Origin: a bacterium
Lineage (GTDB): Bacteria; SZUA-182; DTGQ01
NCBI GenBank assembly: GCA_023512255.1
Contig: JAILZY010000011.1
Coordinates: 1-64,000, forward strand
DNA: 64,000 nucleotides
Direction of reading: 5' to 3'
Shown here: one piece after another, positions 48,945-58,214 of the stretch
Position numbering within the stretch: position 1 is the stretch's first letter
How the letters are laid out: every line of letters starts with the position of its first letter
Translations under genes and position numbers: made by a program
The notes under the pieces: generated by a model
The model's input: only the letters and a program-made list of their open reading frames with translations
Databases searched by the model: none
Told to the model about the DNA's origin: nothing

Positions 48945-50071
48945 TTGTGCCTTTTGTGGATTTGAAGACTCAGTATCAAAACATCAAGCCTGAAATTGAT
49001 CTTGCCATTCAGGAGGTTTTAGACAGTGCCGCCTTTATCATGGGGCCGAAGGTAAAAGAGTTTGAGGAGGGTTTTGCCAGGCTTCATGAGGCAGCATACT
49101 GCATTGGGACCAGCTCAGGGACAGACTCACTGCACCTGGCTCTTTGGGCTGCCGGCATTCAGCCTGGCGATAAGGTGATTGTTCCGGTCAATACCTTTAT
49201 TGCTACTGCCGAGGCGGTGAGCCTGTGCGGTGCAGAGCCTGTTTTTATCGACTGTGATGACTACTATAACCTTGATGTTTCAAAGCTTCGGCAAAAGCTG
49301 TCAGCAATGAGTGCAAAGGAGCGGACTAGACTGCGGGGAATCATCCCGGTTCATCTCTATGGCCAGCCAGCAGATATGGATGAAATTATGGCCCTGGCCA
49401 AAGAGTATAACCTTTTGCTGGTCGAAGATTGTGCTCAGGCCCATTGCGCTCGATTTAACGGCCAGCCGGTCGGAACGCTCGGCCTGGTCGGCTGCTTTTC
49501 CTTCTATCCTGGCAAAAACCTTGGAGCCTATGGAGAAGCAGGAGCGGTGATTACCAATGACCGTAGGCTCTATGAAGCCATGAGGCTGATCCATGATCAT
49601 GGTGCGCCGGTGCGCTACCAGCACGATGTGGTTGGCCATAACTACCGGATGGAGGGGATTCAGGGAGCGGTCCTGGCAGTTAAGCTGAATTATATCAGCG
49701 CCTGGACAAGGATGCGGCAGGAAAATGCAAATCTCTATAGCCAATGGTTACAGGATGTGACCGAAGTGACTGTGCCTCGGATAAAATCAGGCCGCACGCA
49801 CTCCTTTCACCTTTATGTAATCAGGGTCAAGGAGCGGGATGCCTTAATGAAATATCTGGCAGATCATGGGATCAGCACCGGGCTCCATTATCCTGTTCCT
49901 CTTCATCTTCAAAAAGCTTACGCTCATCTTGGGTATCAGCGGGGAGACTTTCCAGTAGCCGAGAAGATGGCCAAAGAGATCCTTTCCCTGCCGATGTATC
50001 CAGAATTGACCGAAGAGCAGATTCGTTTTGTGGTCGATCAAATCAAGAACTTTTTTGCCAGCAGAAGATGA
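48941..50071 (+). CDS. DegT/DnrJ/EryC1/StrS sugar aminotransferase
   Basis: The 376-residue PLP enzyme shows FVDLKTQYQNIKPEID at the N-terminus, the cofactor Lys in FSFYPGKNLGAYGEAG (about 186-201) and GTSSGTDSLHLAL for PLP phosphate binding. It aminates a keto-sugar nucleotide. With the following Gfo/Idh oxidoreductase and hexapeptide acyltransferase it mirrors the WbpE-WbpB-WbpD arrangement for N-acetylated amino sugars. Confidence 0.9.
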   Translation: MIVPFVDLKTQYQNIKPEIDLAIQEVLDSAAFIMGPKVKEFEEGFARLHEAAYCIGTSSGTDSLHLALWAAGIQPGDKVIVPVNTFIATAEAVSLCGAEPVFIDCDDYYNLDVSKLRQKLSAMSAKERTRLRGIIPVHLYGQPADMDEIMALAKEYNLLLVEDCAQAHCARFNGQPVGTLGLVGCFSFYPGKNLGAYGEAGAVITNDRRLYEAMRLIHDHGAPVRYQHDVVGHNYRMEGIQGAVLAVKLNYISAWTRMRQENANLYSQWLQDVTEVTVPRIKSGRTHSFHLYVIRVKERDALMKYLADHGISTGLHYPVPLHLQKAYAHLGYQRGDFPVAEKMAKEILSLPMYPELTEEQIRFVVDQIKNFFASRR

Positions 50072-50081
50072 GGACAAATCC

Positions 50082-51044
50082 ATGTTGAAAATAGCAGTCT
50101 TGGGCTTGGGATGGTGGGGATCAAAGCTGTTTCGGAATGCGTTTCGACATCCAGCGGCTGAGCAGGTGATAGGGGTTGATCCTTCAGCGGCTCGTCGTCA
50201 GGAGTTGGCCGCAAGCCTCGAAACTTCGGTGCTGGCTGATCCTGAGGAGGTGTTGGCTGATCCTACGGTTCAGGCCGTTATCATCGCTACTCCGCCAAAA
50301 ACGCATTTCAATCTGGCTCAACAGGCACTGAGAGCTGGAAAGGATGTCCTAATAACCAAACCGCCGACCAAAACTATTGAAGAGCTGGAATGTCTTACCG
50401 CTTTGGCTAAAGCCAATCGGTGCATCTTTATGATGGATTCTACCTTTGTCTACAGCGAGCCGGTTAGGAAAATAAAAGAGCTATTTGATCAACATCTTTT
50501 TTCAGAGATCTTATTCATACAATCCCTACGGTATGGTAACGACCTTCGGCTGCACCATGTAAGCCGGCTGCGGCAAACCATGCTGGCCAATGGGATCAAT
50601 GTAGTCGAAGACCTTGTGTTTCATGATCTGGCTATGCTCAATTATCTACTGCCGGAGGAGAATTTTCGACCCAAAGCAGGCCATAGGGTAAACCTCCTGT
50701 CGGATGAGCTTTGCGATACGGCCTTTATTCGCCTGGAAACCGATACCTTCCCTGTCCATATTGGATTGAGTTGGACTTTGCCCGAGCGCCGGCGTGAGCT
50801 ACTGGTCTGTGATCGAGACAAGCAATTAATTTTTGATGATCTGGCAGCAGAGCATAAGCTCAAACTCTTTTGGATCGAAGACAAGCGGGAAGAGTTGATT
50901 GAGCATGGACATGAGGAGCCGCTTTTTCGGGTCATCAATCACTTTTTCCATTGTATTGAAACCAGACAGACCCCATTTACTGATGGAGCTTATATGTTAA
51001 AACTTATGAAAATTTTTCAATCAGTGCTGGAGCTTTTCCCATGA
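50082..51044 (+). CDS. Gfo/Idh/MocA-family sugar oxidoreductase
   Basis: The 320-residue NAD(P)-dependent enzyme has the Rossmann motif AVLGLGWWGSKLFRNAF (about 5-21) and the cluster around KDVLITKPPTKTIEELE with the conserved Lys-Pro. The ATG at 50082 has been preferred over the track start (50028), which lies inside the aminotransferase. WbpB-like enzymes oxidise C3 of UDP sugars before amination. Confidence 0.87.
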   Translation: MLKIAVLGLGWWGSKLFRNAFRHPAAEQVIGVDPSAARRQELAASLETSVLADPEEVLADPTVQAVIIATPPKTHFNLAQQALRAGKDVLITKPPTKTIEELECLTALAKANRCIFMMDSTFVYSEPVRKIKELFDQHLFSEILFIQSLRYGNDLRLHHVSRLRQTMLANGINVVEDLVFHDLAMLNYLLPEENFRPKAGHRVNLLSDELCDTAFIRLETDTFPVHIGLSWTLPERRRELLVCDRDKQLIFDDLAAEHKLKLFWIEDKREELIEHGHEEPLFRVINHFFHCIETRQTPFTDGAYMLKLMKIFQSVLELFP

Positions 51045-51631
51045 GCAGCCAATCTGCCACTTTACCTTTACCCTTCATTCACCCCTTAGCCATCGTTGAA
51101 ACAAAAAATATTGGTTATGGCACTCGCATCTGGGCCTGGACCCATATTCAGGAGGAGGTTATGGTCGGAGCCTATTGCAATATCGGAGAGCACTGTTTTT
51201 TGGAAAACGGTGTTTCGATAGGCAATCGGGTAGTGATCAAAAATGGTAACTCCCTATGGCAGGGAGTTACGGTTGCTGATCAGGCTTTCATCGGGCCACA
51301 GGTTATTTTTACCAATGAGCGGTTTCCCCGATCAGGGTTTCGCAAGCCCTTTGAGGCAATTACTATCGGCCGGGGAGCAAGTATTGGCGCCGGCGCGGTT
51401 ATTGTTCCTGGGGTCAGAATAGGCTGCTACGCAACCATAGGGGCAGGCTCAGTGGTTACCCGCTCGGTAGCTGACCATGCCTTGGTGTTTGGAAATCCGG
51501 CCAGGTTTCAGGGCTGGATGTGCGTATGTGGTTTGAGACTTAAGATGAGCAACTCGACGGACTTGGCAAAGTGTGAATGCGGAAGAAGGTATGAGATATT
51601 GCCAGATATATGTCGACTGGCTATTGATTGA
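51041..51631 (+). CDS. left-handed beta-helix acetyltransferase (WbpD-like)
   Basis: The 196-residue protein is a hexapeptide-repeat enzyme: HPLAIVETKNIGYGTRIWAW and further repeats up to ARFQGWMCVCGLRLKM. It likely N-acetylates the amino sugar made by the two preceding genes. A Cys-rich C-terminus (CVCG, CECG) could bind zinc, as in some LbH acyltransferases. The ATGA overlap confirms operon linkage. Confidence 0.9.
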   Translation: MSSQSATLPLPFIHPLAIVETKNIGYGTRIWAWTHIQEEVMVGAYCNIGEHCFLENGVSIGNRVVIKNGNSLWQGVTVADQAFIGPQVIFTNERFPRSGFRKPFEAITIGRGASIGAGAVIVPGVRIGCYATIGAGSVVTRSVADHALVFGNPARFQGWMCVCGLRLKMSNSTDLAKCECGRRYEILPDICRLAID

Positions 51632-51635
51632 ACAT

Positions 51636-51749
51636 GAATCCAGAGCGAACACCTGAAAAGCTTTATATTCCAGAATGTTAACTCACACATTTTGTGAAAG
51701 TTAACTGATTGATTTTAAAATGCAATCTGGCATTCGCTCTGGCATAAGG
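51636..51749. mobile_element. MITE-like element family 3, copy 2
   Basis: The 114-base copy runs from GAATCCAGAGCGAAC to CTCTGGCATAAGG and is nearly identical to 11950-12064. Flanks do not form a perfect target duplication. Confidence 0.78.
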
Positions 51750-51818
51750 TCGAAATAATTTCATAGCTTTTTTCATAACGCTTTTTTCTTCATAGTTTTT
51801 CCAAGGAGAGTTAAAGAG

Positions 51819-52886
51819 ATGATCATTACCAGAACACCATTTAGAATAACTCTGGGGGGAGGAGGAACCGATTTACCATCATACTACACTCAATACGGAG
51901 GATTTGTTTTTAGCGCGGCCATCAACAAGTATATGTTCATTAACTTGAATCGACCAGTGGTCGACGATCTGGTCAGGGTAAAATACACCAAATCTGAAAC
52001 CGTCAAACACCGGGATGATCTACAGCATGAAATTGCCAAGGGGGCCCTGAGGATGTTGGGCATTGAAAGGGCTATCGAGATTATCTCCTCAGCCGACATT
52101 CCAGACGGGACAGGGCTCGGTTCATCAAGCTGTTATGCCGTTGGGCTGCTGAACGCCATTCATGCGCTAAAGCGCGATTATATCAGCCTTCCTGAGTTGG
52201 CTGAGGAAGCTTGCTATCTTGAGATTGAGTTATTGAAAAAACCGATTGGCAAGCAAGATCAATACATTGCTACCTTTGGTGGATTGACTGCCTTTGAGAT
52301 CGCTAAGGATGGCCGGGTTACTGTGATCAGGGCTGATGTCTCATCGAGTGTGTTAGATGATTTGAAGCGAAATTTGCTGATTTTCTACACCGGAGTATCG
52401 CGTCAGAGTATGGATATCTTGAGTGAGCAGAACAAGGGCGCTCAGACTAATAAGAAAACGGTTTTAGAAAGTCTCCATTATATTAAAGAGAGCGGCTATC
52501 GGATTAAGGAGCTGATCGAAAGTGGCAACTTGACCGATTTTGGCCTGATGATGGATAAGCACTGGGAGTATAAGAAAAAGATGTCTTCTAAGATCTCTAA
52601 TCCGGAATTTGATCGGATTTATGAAGTGGCTAAAGAGTGCGGTGTTCTCGGCGGCAAGATTACCGGTGCCGGTGGAGGAGGATTTTTCCTGTTTTACATC
52701 GAGAAAGGGCATGAGCGGCTGCGAACAGCAATGCATATGATGGGGCTTCGGGAAATGAGATTTAACTTTGAATTTGAAGGCTCAAAGGTTTTGGTCAACC
52801 TGATGAATAGCGAAGATGAAGGTCAGAGTCGCTATGTATGGACTCCTTCGCGGCTAGAGAGAATGGCGGTAATTCATGCGGTATAG
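51819..52886 (+). CDS. hddA: D-glycero-D-manno-heptose 7-phosphate kinase
   Basis: The 355-residue GHMP kinase shows RTPFRITLGGGGTDLPSYY at the N-terminus, the ATP loop PDGTGLGSSSCYAVGLLNA (about 95-113) and the C-terminal GGKITGAGGGGFFLFY. This fits HddA, which phosphorylates heptose-7-phosphate at C1. GmhA, GmhB and HddC candidates follow in the cluster. Confidence 0.88.
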   Translation: MIITRTPFRITLGGGGTDLPSYYTQYGGFVFSAAINKYMFINLNRPVVDDLVRVKYTKSETVKHRDDLQHEIAKGALRMLGIERAIEIISSADIPDGTGLGSSSCYAVGLLNAIHALKRDYISLPELAEEACYLEIELLKKPIGKQDQYIATFGGLTAFEIAKDGRVTVIRADVSSSVLDDLKRNLLIFYTGVSRQSMDILSEQNKGAQTNKKTVLESLHYIKESGYRIKELIESGNLTDFGLMMDKHWEYKKKMSSKISNPEFDRIYEVAKECGVLGGKITGAGGGGFFLFYIEKGHERLRTAMHMMGLREMRFNFEFEGSKVLVNLMNSEDEGQSRYVWTPSRLERMAVIHAV

Positions 52887-52962
52887 GTATAGTTCTTGGG
52901 TATGGGTATATTATGGGTATAGAGATTATGGGTATAGAGAAAGAACCATTTAGAGCAAGGCT

Positions 52963-53796
52963 ATGAAACTTAAGGGTAAAATTGCCATTATTACTGGCGG
53001 CAGCCGGGGGATAGGGAAAGCCATAGCCAGGGCATTTTTGGCTGAGAGCGCCTCGGTAGCCATTGCTGGTCGGAATCAGGATGAGCTGACCAAGACTAGC
53101 CAAGAGTTGTCAAGGTTTGGAGTTATTCGCAGCTTTCGGGCTGATATCTCGGAGGAAAAGGACATACAGAAGCTTGTGGCCGAGGTTTTGGATACTTTTG
53201 GCACCATTGATGTGCTGGTGAACAATGCAGCTGTGCAGGGACCGATCGGGAAATTTTGGGAAGTAGGCTTTGATGATTGGGTTAACAATATCAATATTAA
53301 TCTGCTGGGTACTGCCCGATGTATCCGTGAGGTATTGCCTATTATGATAGCCAAAAAGGCAGGTAAAATCATCAACCTGTCAGGTGGTGGAGCCACTGCC
53401 CCAAGAGCCTACTTTTCAGCCTATGCCGCGGGGAAGGCGGCTGTTGTTCGGTTCACAGAAACTCTGGCCGAAGAGCTTAGAGAGTATCATATCGATGTCA
53501 ATGCTATAGCTCCGGGGGCGGTAAATACAAGGATGCTGGATGAGGTATTGGCTGCAGAAGATAGAGCTGGGGATAAAGAGCTGCGGGAGGCTAAGAAGAG
53601 AAAAGAAAAAGGGGGTACCCCACCTGAGCTAGCAGCCGCTTTGGCGGTATTTTTAGCCTCCTCGGCCTCTGACGGTCTGAGCGGGCGTCTTATCAGTGCG
53701 GTTTGGGATGATTGGATGCGGTTTGGACCGGATCGGATTCAAGAGGTTATGTCGGGAGATTTATATACCCTGAGAAGGGTTAGCCAAAAGGGATAG
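52963..53796 (+). CDS. SDR-family oxidoreductase
   Basis: The 277-residue enzyme has the cofactor motif TGGSRGIGKAIA (about 10-21), NNAAVQGP, and the active-site Ser and YxxxK as YAAGKAA (about 153). It is a classical short-chain dehydrogenase, probably acting on the heptose or a related sugar nucleotide. The substrate is not known. Confidence 0.85.
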   Translation: MKLKGKIAIITGGSRGIGKAIARAFLAESASVAIAGRNQDELTKTSQELSRFGVIRSFRADISEEKDIQKLVAEVLDTFGTIDVLVNNAAVQGPIGKFWEVGFDDWVNNININLLGTARCIREVLPIMIAKKAGKIINLSGGGATAPRAYFSAYAAGKAAVVRFTETLAEELREYHIDVNAIAPGAVNTRMLDEVLAAEDRAGDKELREAKKRKEKGGTPPELAAALAVFLASSASDGLSGRLISAVWDDWMRFGPDRIQEVMSGDLYTLRRVSQKG

Positions 53797-53845
53797 TAAT
53801 CGGGTCTTGTGGAGTTGATGAGATGATGAGGGAGAAGATCAAGAT

Positions 53846-54850
53846 ATGCAAGTAGCCATCATAGGAGCAGGTTTAATCGGGAATAAGAGAGCTGCGGCCA
53901 TAAGGAAGTTGCCAGAGTGCAAACTGGTGGCGGTTTGTGACCTCAATCTTGAACGGGCCAAGAAATTGGCTCAAGAGTTTGGTGCAGAGGCCTATCAGAG
54001 TTGGGAAGAGATGGGGACACGGCGAGACGATATCGAGTTAGTAATCGTGGCTACCATAAACAAGTTTTTAGCTCCTATCACTCTATTCTTTCTAGAGCGG
54101 GGAAAGCATGTTTTGTGTGAAAAGCCTCTGGGGAGAAATGCCTCAGAATCCAAGCTCATGGTAGAGGCGGCCAGAGAGAGAGGAGTAAAGCTTAAAACCG
54201 GCTTTAACCACCGCCATCATCCAGGCATAGCCAGGGCGCGGCAGCTGGTGGCTGAGGGTCAGATTGGTAAAATTAGCTTTTTGCGCTGTAGGTATGGTCA
54301 CGGAGGTAGGCCAGGATATGAGCATGAGTGGCGGGCGGATAAGGACCTTTGCGGCGGGGGTGAACTCCTGGATCAGGGAGTGCATGTGGTAGACCTCTTC
54401 CGCTGGTTTGTCGGGGAATTCCATGAGGCTTTTGGCTATCTTTCAACCTATTTTTGGAAGATGGAGGTTGAGGATAACGCCTTTGCTTTGTTTAAGACTA
54501 AGGCTGGACAAATTGCCTTTATGCATACTAGCTGGACTCAGTGGAAAAACCTGTTCTCTTTTGAGGTTTTTGGCTCTGAGGGGTATGTGGTTGTGGAAGG
54601 GTTGGGCGGAAGCTACGGCCCACAGAGGCTAAGAATAGGCAGAAGGAGACCAGAGGGCTGGGTGCCGGAAGAGGAGTTTATCGATTTTCCCGGTGAGGAT
54701 ATTTCCTGGGAAGAGGAGTGCAAGGAACTGGTGCAGGCCATTAAGGAAAATCGTGAGCCCCTGGGAAGCGGCTGGGACGGGTATCAGGCTAATCGAATGC
54801 TTGGAGCGGTGTACGAGTCAGTCCGGCTTGGCAGGCCAGTAAATTTATAG
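53846..54850 (+). CDS. Gfo/Idh/MocA-family oxidoreductase
   Basis: The 334-residue enzyme has Rossmann motif AIIGAGLIGNKRAAAI (about 4-19), the EKPLGRNASE catalytic Lys (about 93) and the substrate-domain GGGELLDQGVHVVDL. It is the second Gfo/Idh enzyme in this cluster. A role in modifying the heptose or another sugar is inferred. Confidence 0.87.
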   Translation: MQVAIIGAGLIGNKRAAAIRKLPECKLVAVCDLNLERAKKLAQEFGAEAYQSWEEMGTRRDDIELVIVATINKFLAPITLFFLERGKHVLCEKPLGRNASESKLMVEAARERGVKLKTGFNHRHHPGIARARQLVAEGQIGKISFLRCRYGHGGRPGYEHEWRADKDLCGGGELLDQGVHVVDLFRWFVGEFHEAFGYLSTYFWKMEVEDNAFALFKTKAGQIAFMHTSWTQWKNLFSFEVFGSEGYVVVEGLGGSYGPQRLRIGRRRPEGWVPEEEFIDFPGEDISWEEECKELVQAIKENREPLGSGWDGYQANRMLGAVYESVRLGRPVNL

Positions 54851-54872
54851 GCCTTTTACCTTCAAAATAAAG

Positions 54873-55521
54873 ATGATTTTCTTCTGGCTATTGATTTTTA
54901 CTCCTCTACCCAAAGGAACAATAACCTTTTGGCCTTCTGCTACAGTTCACCACCTTGTCTGCCTCGGGCTATTGATCAGTCTTCTGGTTGAGATGAGATG
55001 GAGGATGGGTAAATCAAACGGAGGCTGGCAAAAGGCGCGAACCTGTTTGGATCTGCCCATCCTGATCTTTTTCCTCCTCCTTACCCTGTCGGCTGTATTC
55101 TCGATTGATCGCAAGCACAGTCTTTTTTGAATTATTGAAGTTTATTGATTGTGTAATTATTTACTACACGGTAGTATTTCGGTGTGATAACCAAAGAGAT
55201 ATAAATTTATGCCTCTATCTCATCATGGGCGTAGGATTTTTCTTCTCTGTCCGGGGCATTATTCAATACCTCGGAGGAGCAGACCGCTCTTTTTGGCTCC
55301 TCGCCAACGAGCTTTCAGGGCCGTTTGATAATTCTGATGTTTTCGCTGGCTATCTGATTATGGTCATATTGCCTGGGCTTGGGGTAATGACTGCTCCCTT
55401 GCTCCATTTTATGTCAAATACTATCCTTCTGGCTACCTTAAGCGGCCTGGCTATGAGCAGATATTTTCAAGAGAAAAGCCGGCTGAAGGAGCCTTCCTAT
55501 ATCAGAGATAGCAGTTTTTGA
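54873..55521 (+). pseudogene. frameshifted and truncated O-antigen ligase-like gene
   Basis: The first frame (54873-55130) ends at TGA right after SAVFSIDRKHSLF, at a run of six T. The second frame (55105-55521) continues as FELLKFIDCVIIYYTVVFR, the usual next part of O-antigen ligase-type proteins. Removing one T restores continuity. The joined product would be only ~210 residues with about five transmembrane segments, whereas the family is about 400-700, so the C-terminal half is also lost. An intact family member is at 41761. Confidence 0.75.
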
Positions 55522-55611
55522 AAAAATCTTAGGTCTCTCTTTTGAGCAATAGCCACATTTTGATAACCACCCCCTTTTTGATAACAACACCATTTGCGAG
55601 GACCAATCAAG

Positions 55612-56553
55612 ATGAACAAAAAAACCATTCTGGTTACTGGCTGTGCAGGCTTTATCGGCAGCAACCTGTGTAGATGGCTCTGCGATGAAGGGTATATGGT
55701 AGTGGGGATTGATAACCTCTCTTACGGTACCCTTGAGAATATTGATCCACGGGTGATCTTTCACCGGAAAGATATTCGGGATCCGGAGATTTATCCCTTA
55801 TTTGAAGGGGTAGATACCGTGTTTCATCTGGCGGCTAAAAATTGCCTGATCGATTGCCTGCGAAATCCTCTTGAAACGAGCGAAATTAATGTCTATGGAA
55901 CAGTCAATGTTCTTGAAGGAGCACGAAGAGCCGGGGTGAGAAAATTTATCTACGCCGATACCTCGGCTGAATATGAAGGGATCATGGATTTTCCCTCTAG
56001 GGTAGACAGGGTGTGTCCTATAAGCACCTATGCTGTGAGCAAGAGGGGGGCGGCTCTCTTTTGTGAGAGCTACCGCAAGCTTTTTGGCATGCGCATTACG
56101 GTCTTGAGATATTTTAATGTCTATGGTCCGGCTCAGGATTGGCGCCGAGTGGTGCCTCCAGTAATGAGCTCTTTCATTATGAAAATGCTCAAAAGGGAAA
56201 GGCCGGTGATTTATGGAAATGGAGAAAAGAGACGTGATTTTATCTATGTGGATGATGTCAACCGGTTTCATCTTATGGCCATGAATGATGAGCGGCTAGA
56301 TGGCGGTACATTTAATGTGGGCAGCGGGATAAATTACTCGATTAATGATATCTTTTCAGCCATCGAAAATATTCTGCGCACTGGGCTGACTCCAATCTAC
56401 CGAGAGGACCTGCCCGGGGAGGCACAAATCACCTTGGCGGATATCTCCCGGGAGAGAACCCTCGGGTGGGAACCAAAGGTAAGCCTGGAAGAAGGGTTGA
56501 AAAGGTCAATAGAGTATATTCAAAGCAAAGTGCTTGGGATGAGTCTGCTATGA
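55612..56553 (+). CDS. NAD-dependent epimerase/dehydratase
   Basis: The 313-residue SDR-extended enzyme has TGCAGFIGSNLCRWL (about 7-21), active-site motif YAVSKRGAALF (about 140), and FNVYGPAQDWRRVVPP. The ATG at 55612 fits the family start better than 55594. It lies between the other heptose genes, and overlaps the next gene as ATGA. It may epimerise or reduce the GDP-heptose. Confidence 0.87.
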   Translation: MNKKTILVTGCAGFIGSNLCRWLCDEGYMVVGIDNLSYGTLENIDPRVIFHRKDIRDPEIYPLFEGVDTVFHLAAKNCLIDCLRNPLETSEINVYGTVNVLEGARRAGVRKFIYADTSAEYEGIMDFPSRVDRVCPISTYAVSKRGAALFCESYRKLFGMRITVLRYFNVYGPAQDWRRVVPPVMSSFIMKMLKRERPVIYGNGEKRRDFIYVDDVNRFHLMAMNDERLDGGTFNVGSGINYSINDIFSAIENILRTGLTPIYREDLPGEAQITLADISRERTLGWEPKVSLEEGLKRSIEYIQSKVLGMSLL

Positions 56554-57263
56554 AGGGGATCATTTTGTCTGCTGGCAAAGGAACAAGGCTTGGCTCATAT
56601 ACCCGAAACATACCTAAGGTGATGATGGAAGTTGGAGGAAAGCCGGTTCTGGAATATGGAATTCTTCTCTTCAAACAGCATGGGATTGAGGAGATTTTTA
56701 TCAATCTTCACCACTGCCCGCAGGTGATTCAGAACTACTTCGGGGATGGTCGAGCGTGGGGGGTGAAGATTCGGTATCATTTTGAAGAGGAGCTTCTCGG
56801 CACAGCCGGAGCGGTAAAGGCTTTTGAGGATTGGATAGGAGCGGATGATGAAGTTTTTGTTTTATATGGAGATAATTTGACTAATGCTGATCTGGCTGCT
56901 ATGAGACGTTTTCATCAGGAAAAGAGAGGAGTGCTGACTGTAGCCTTTATTGAGGAAGAGGATGTACTGAAAAGCGGCATTATTGCCTTTGATGATCATT
57001 ACCGGATAGTGAAAATGCTCGAAAAACCAAAGCCGGATGAGGTTTTCAGCCATTTTGTGAATGCAGGGCTGCTCTTGATGGAGCCTGCAGTGCTTGACCT
57101 GATTCCAAAGGGTGTATTCTATGATTTCGGCTATCATCTTCTTCCAAGAATGATTCTGGAAGGAATGGAAGTCTATGCTTATCCACTCGATGGATACGTA
57201 ATTTCTATTGATACACCGGAATATTATCTTCAGGCTAAGGAAAAATTTAGACTTAAGGGTTGA
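56550..57263 (+). CDS. hddC: sugar-1-phosphate nucleotidyltransferase, HddC-like
   Basis: The 237-residue protein starts KGIILSAGKGTRLGSYT, the nucleotide-binding signature, and has LYGDNLTNADLAAM for metal binding. This fits heptose-1-phosphate guanylyltransferase HddC, the last step to GDP-heptose. The track start 56466 lies inside the epimerase and is dropped. Whether GTP or another NTP is used cannot be read directly. Confidence 0.84.
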   Translation: MKGIILSAGKGTRLGSYTRNIPKVMMEVGGKPVLEYGILLFKQHGIEEIFINLHHCPQVIQNYFGDGRAWGVKIRYHFEEELLGTAGAVKAFEDWIGADDEVFVLYGDNLTNADLAAMRRFHQEKRGVLTVAFIEEEDVLKSGIIAFDDHYRIVKMLEKPKPDEVFSHFVNAGLLLMEPAVLDLIPKGVFYDFGYHLLPRMILEGMEVYAYPLDGYVISIDTPEYYLQAKEKFRLKG

Positions 57264-57321
57264 AAGATTAGAGGTCAACAATAATCATCACACCGTCAGA
57301 AAAGGGGATATATAAGGTAAC

Positions 57322-58050
57322 ATGGAAGAAATAAGAAGAGCAGTATTTTTAGATCGGGATGGGGTGATCAACGAGATTATCTACCATCAAGATATCGGGG
57401 TGATTGATAGTCCCTTTACACCTGAGCAGTTTCACCTGATGGATGGAGCGGCGTGGGCTATACAAGAGATCAATAGAATAGGCTTGCTGGCTATTGTGGT
57501 TACCAATCAGCCTGGGATTGCTAAGGGACATTTGAGTAAGCGGGTTTTAGACTTGATCACAGAGAAAATGATTAAAGAGCTGGCTCTTGGTGGGGCCTGT
57601 CTGGATGATATCTACATGTGTCTTCACCACCCGAAGGGGAGCGGCAACGGGAGCGGAGATCAGCGCTACGTGATGGACTGTAGCTGCCGAAAGCCAAAAC
57701 CTGGTTTGCTCATCGAGGCTGCCAAGAAGCATCAGATAAATCTGGCTGCCTCCTACATGATCGGCGACAGCATTACGGATATCCAGGCCGGGGCTTCTGT
57801 CGGATGCACTACTTTTTTGATCGGCCATCCAAAGTGTGATTTGTGCCGGATTATGGAAAAAAGCGGAGTGAGGCCAGACTTTATTGTACCAAGTCTTCTG
57901 GAAGCAGTAAAGGTTATCAAGTACCAGGAAAATTTAAAAAACAGTTTCCAAGGCTCATCTTCTGAGCAGTTATGTTTGAGTGAAATATTTATTGATGACA
58001 ACTTTTACGCTCATGAGAATCCCTTGTCAATTGAGAGAAAATTTTGTTAA
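57322..58050 (+). CDS. gmhB: HAD-family heptose-1,7-bisphosphate phosphatase
   Basis: The 242-residue protein has the HAD motif VFLDRDGVINEI (about 8-19), VTNQPGIAKG, zinc-binding Cys/His loop CLHHPKGS...CSCRKPKPGLL and GDSITDIQAG. This is the histidinol-phosphatase/GmhB type. It removes the C7 phosphate of heptose-1,7-bisphosphate. A C-terminal extension of ~50 residues beyond GmhB is present. Confidence 0.87.
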   Translation: MEEIRRAVFLDRDGVINEIIYHQDIGVIDSPFTPEQFHLMDGAAWAIQEINRIGLLAIVVTNQPGIAKGHLSKRVLDLITEKMIKELALGGACLDDIYMCLHHPKGSGNGSGDQRYVMDCSCRKPKPGLLIEAAKKHQINLAASYMIGDSITDIQAGASVGCTTFLIGHPKCDLCRIMEKSGVRPDFIVPSLLEAVKVIKYQENLKNSFQGSSSEQLCLSEIFIDDNFYAHENPLSIERKFC

Positions 58051-58214
58051 CCTAATATTTTCGCTTTTTCTCTAAGTCTTTGATTTTACTAAGGTTTGGT
58101 ATGAAAGATAACTTCAAAAGAATTTCAAGGTATGGAGAGATTTTCCGCAAAAGTGTAGACTTAACCCAGGTTATAAGAAAAAATTTTAAGGAAAGTTAAG
58201 GAGAGAACAACAGC

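Noticed and set aside
55105-55130. UGA after SLF in the broken polymerase gene read as selenocysteine
   Set aside because: Readthrough would give nonsense sequence, whereas a one-base frameshift restores the family sequence.
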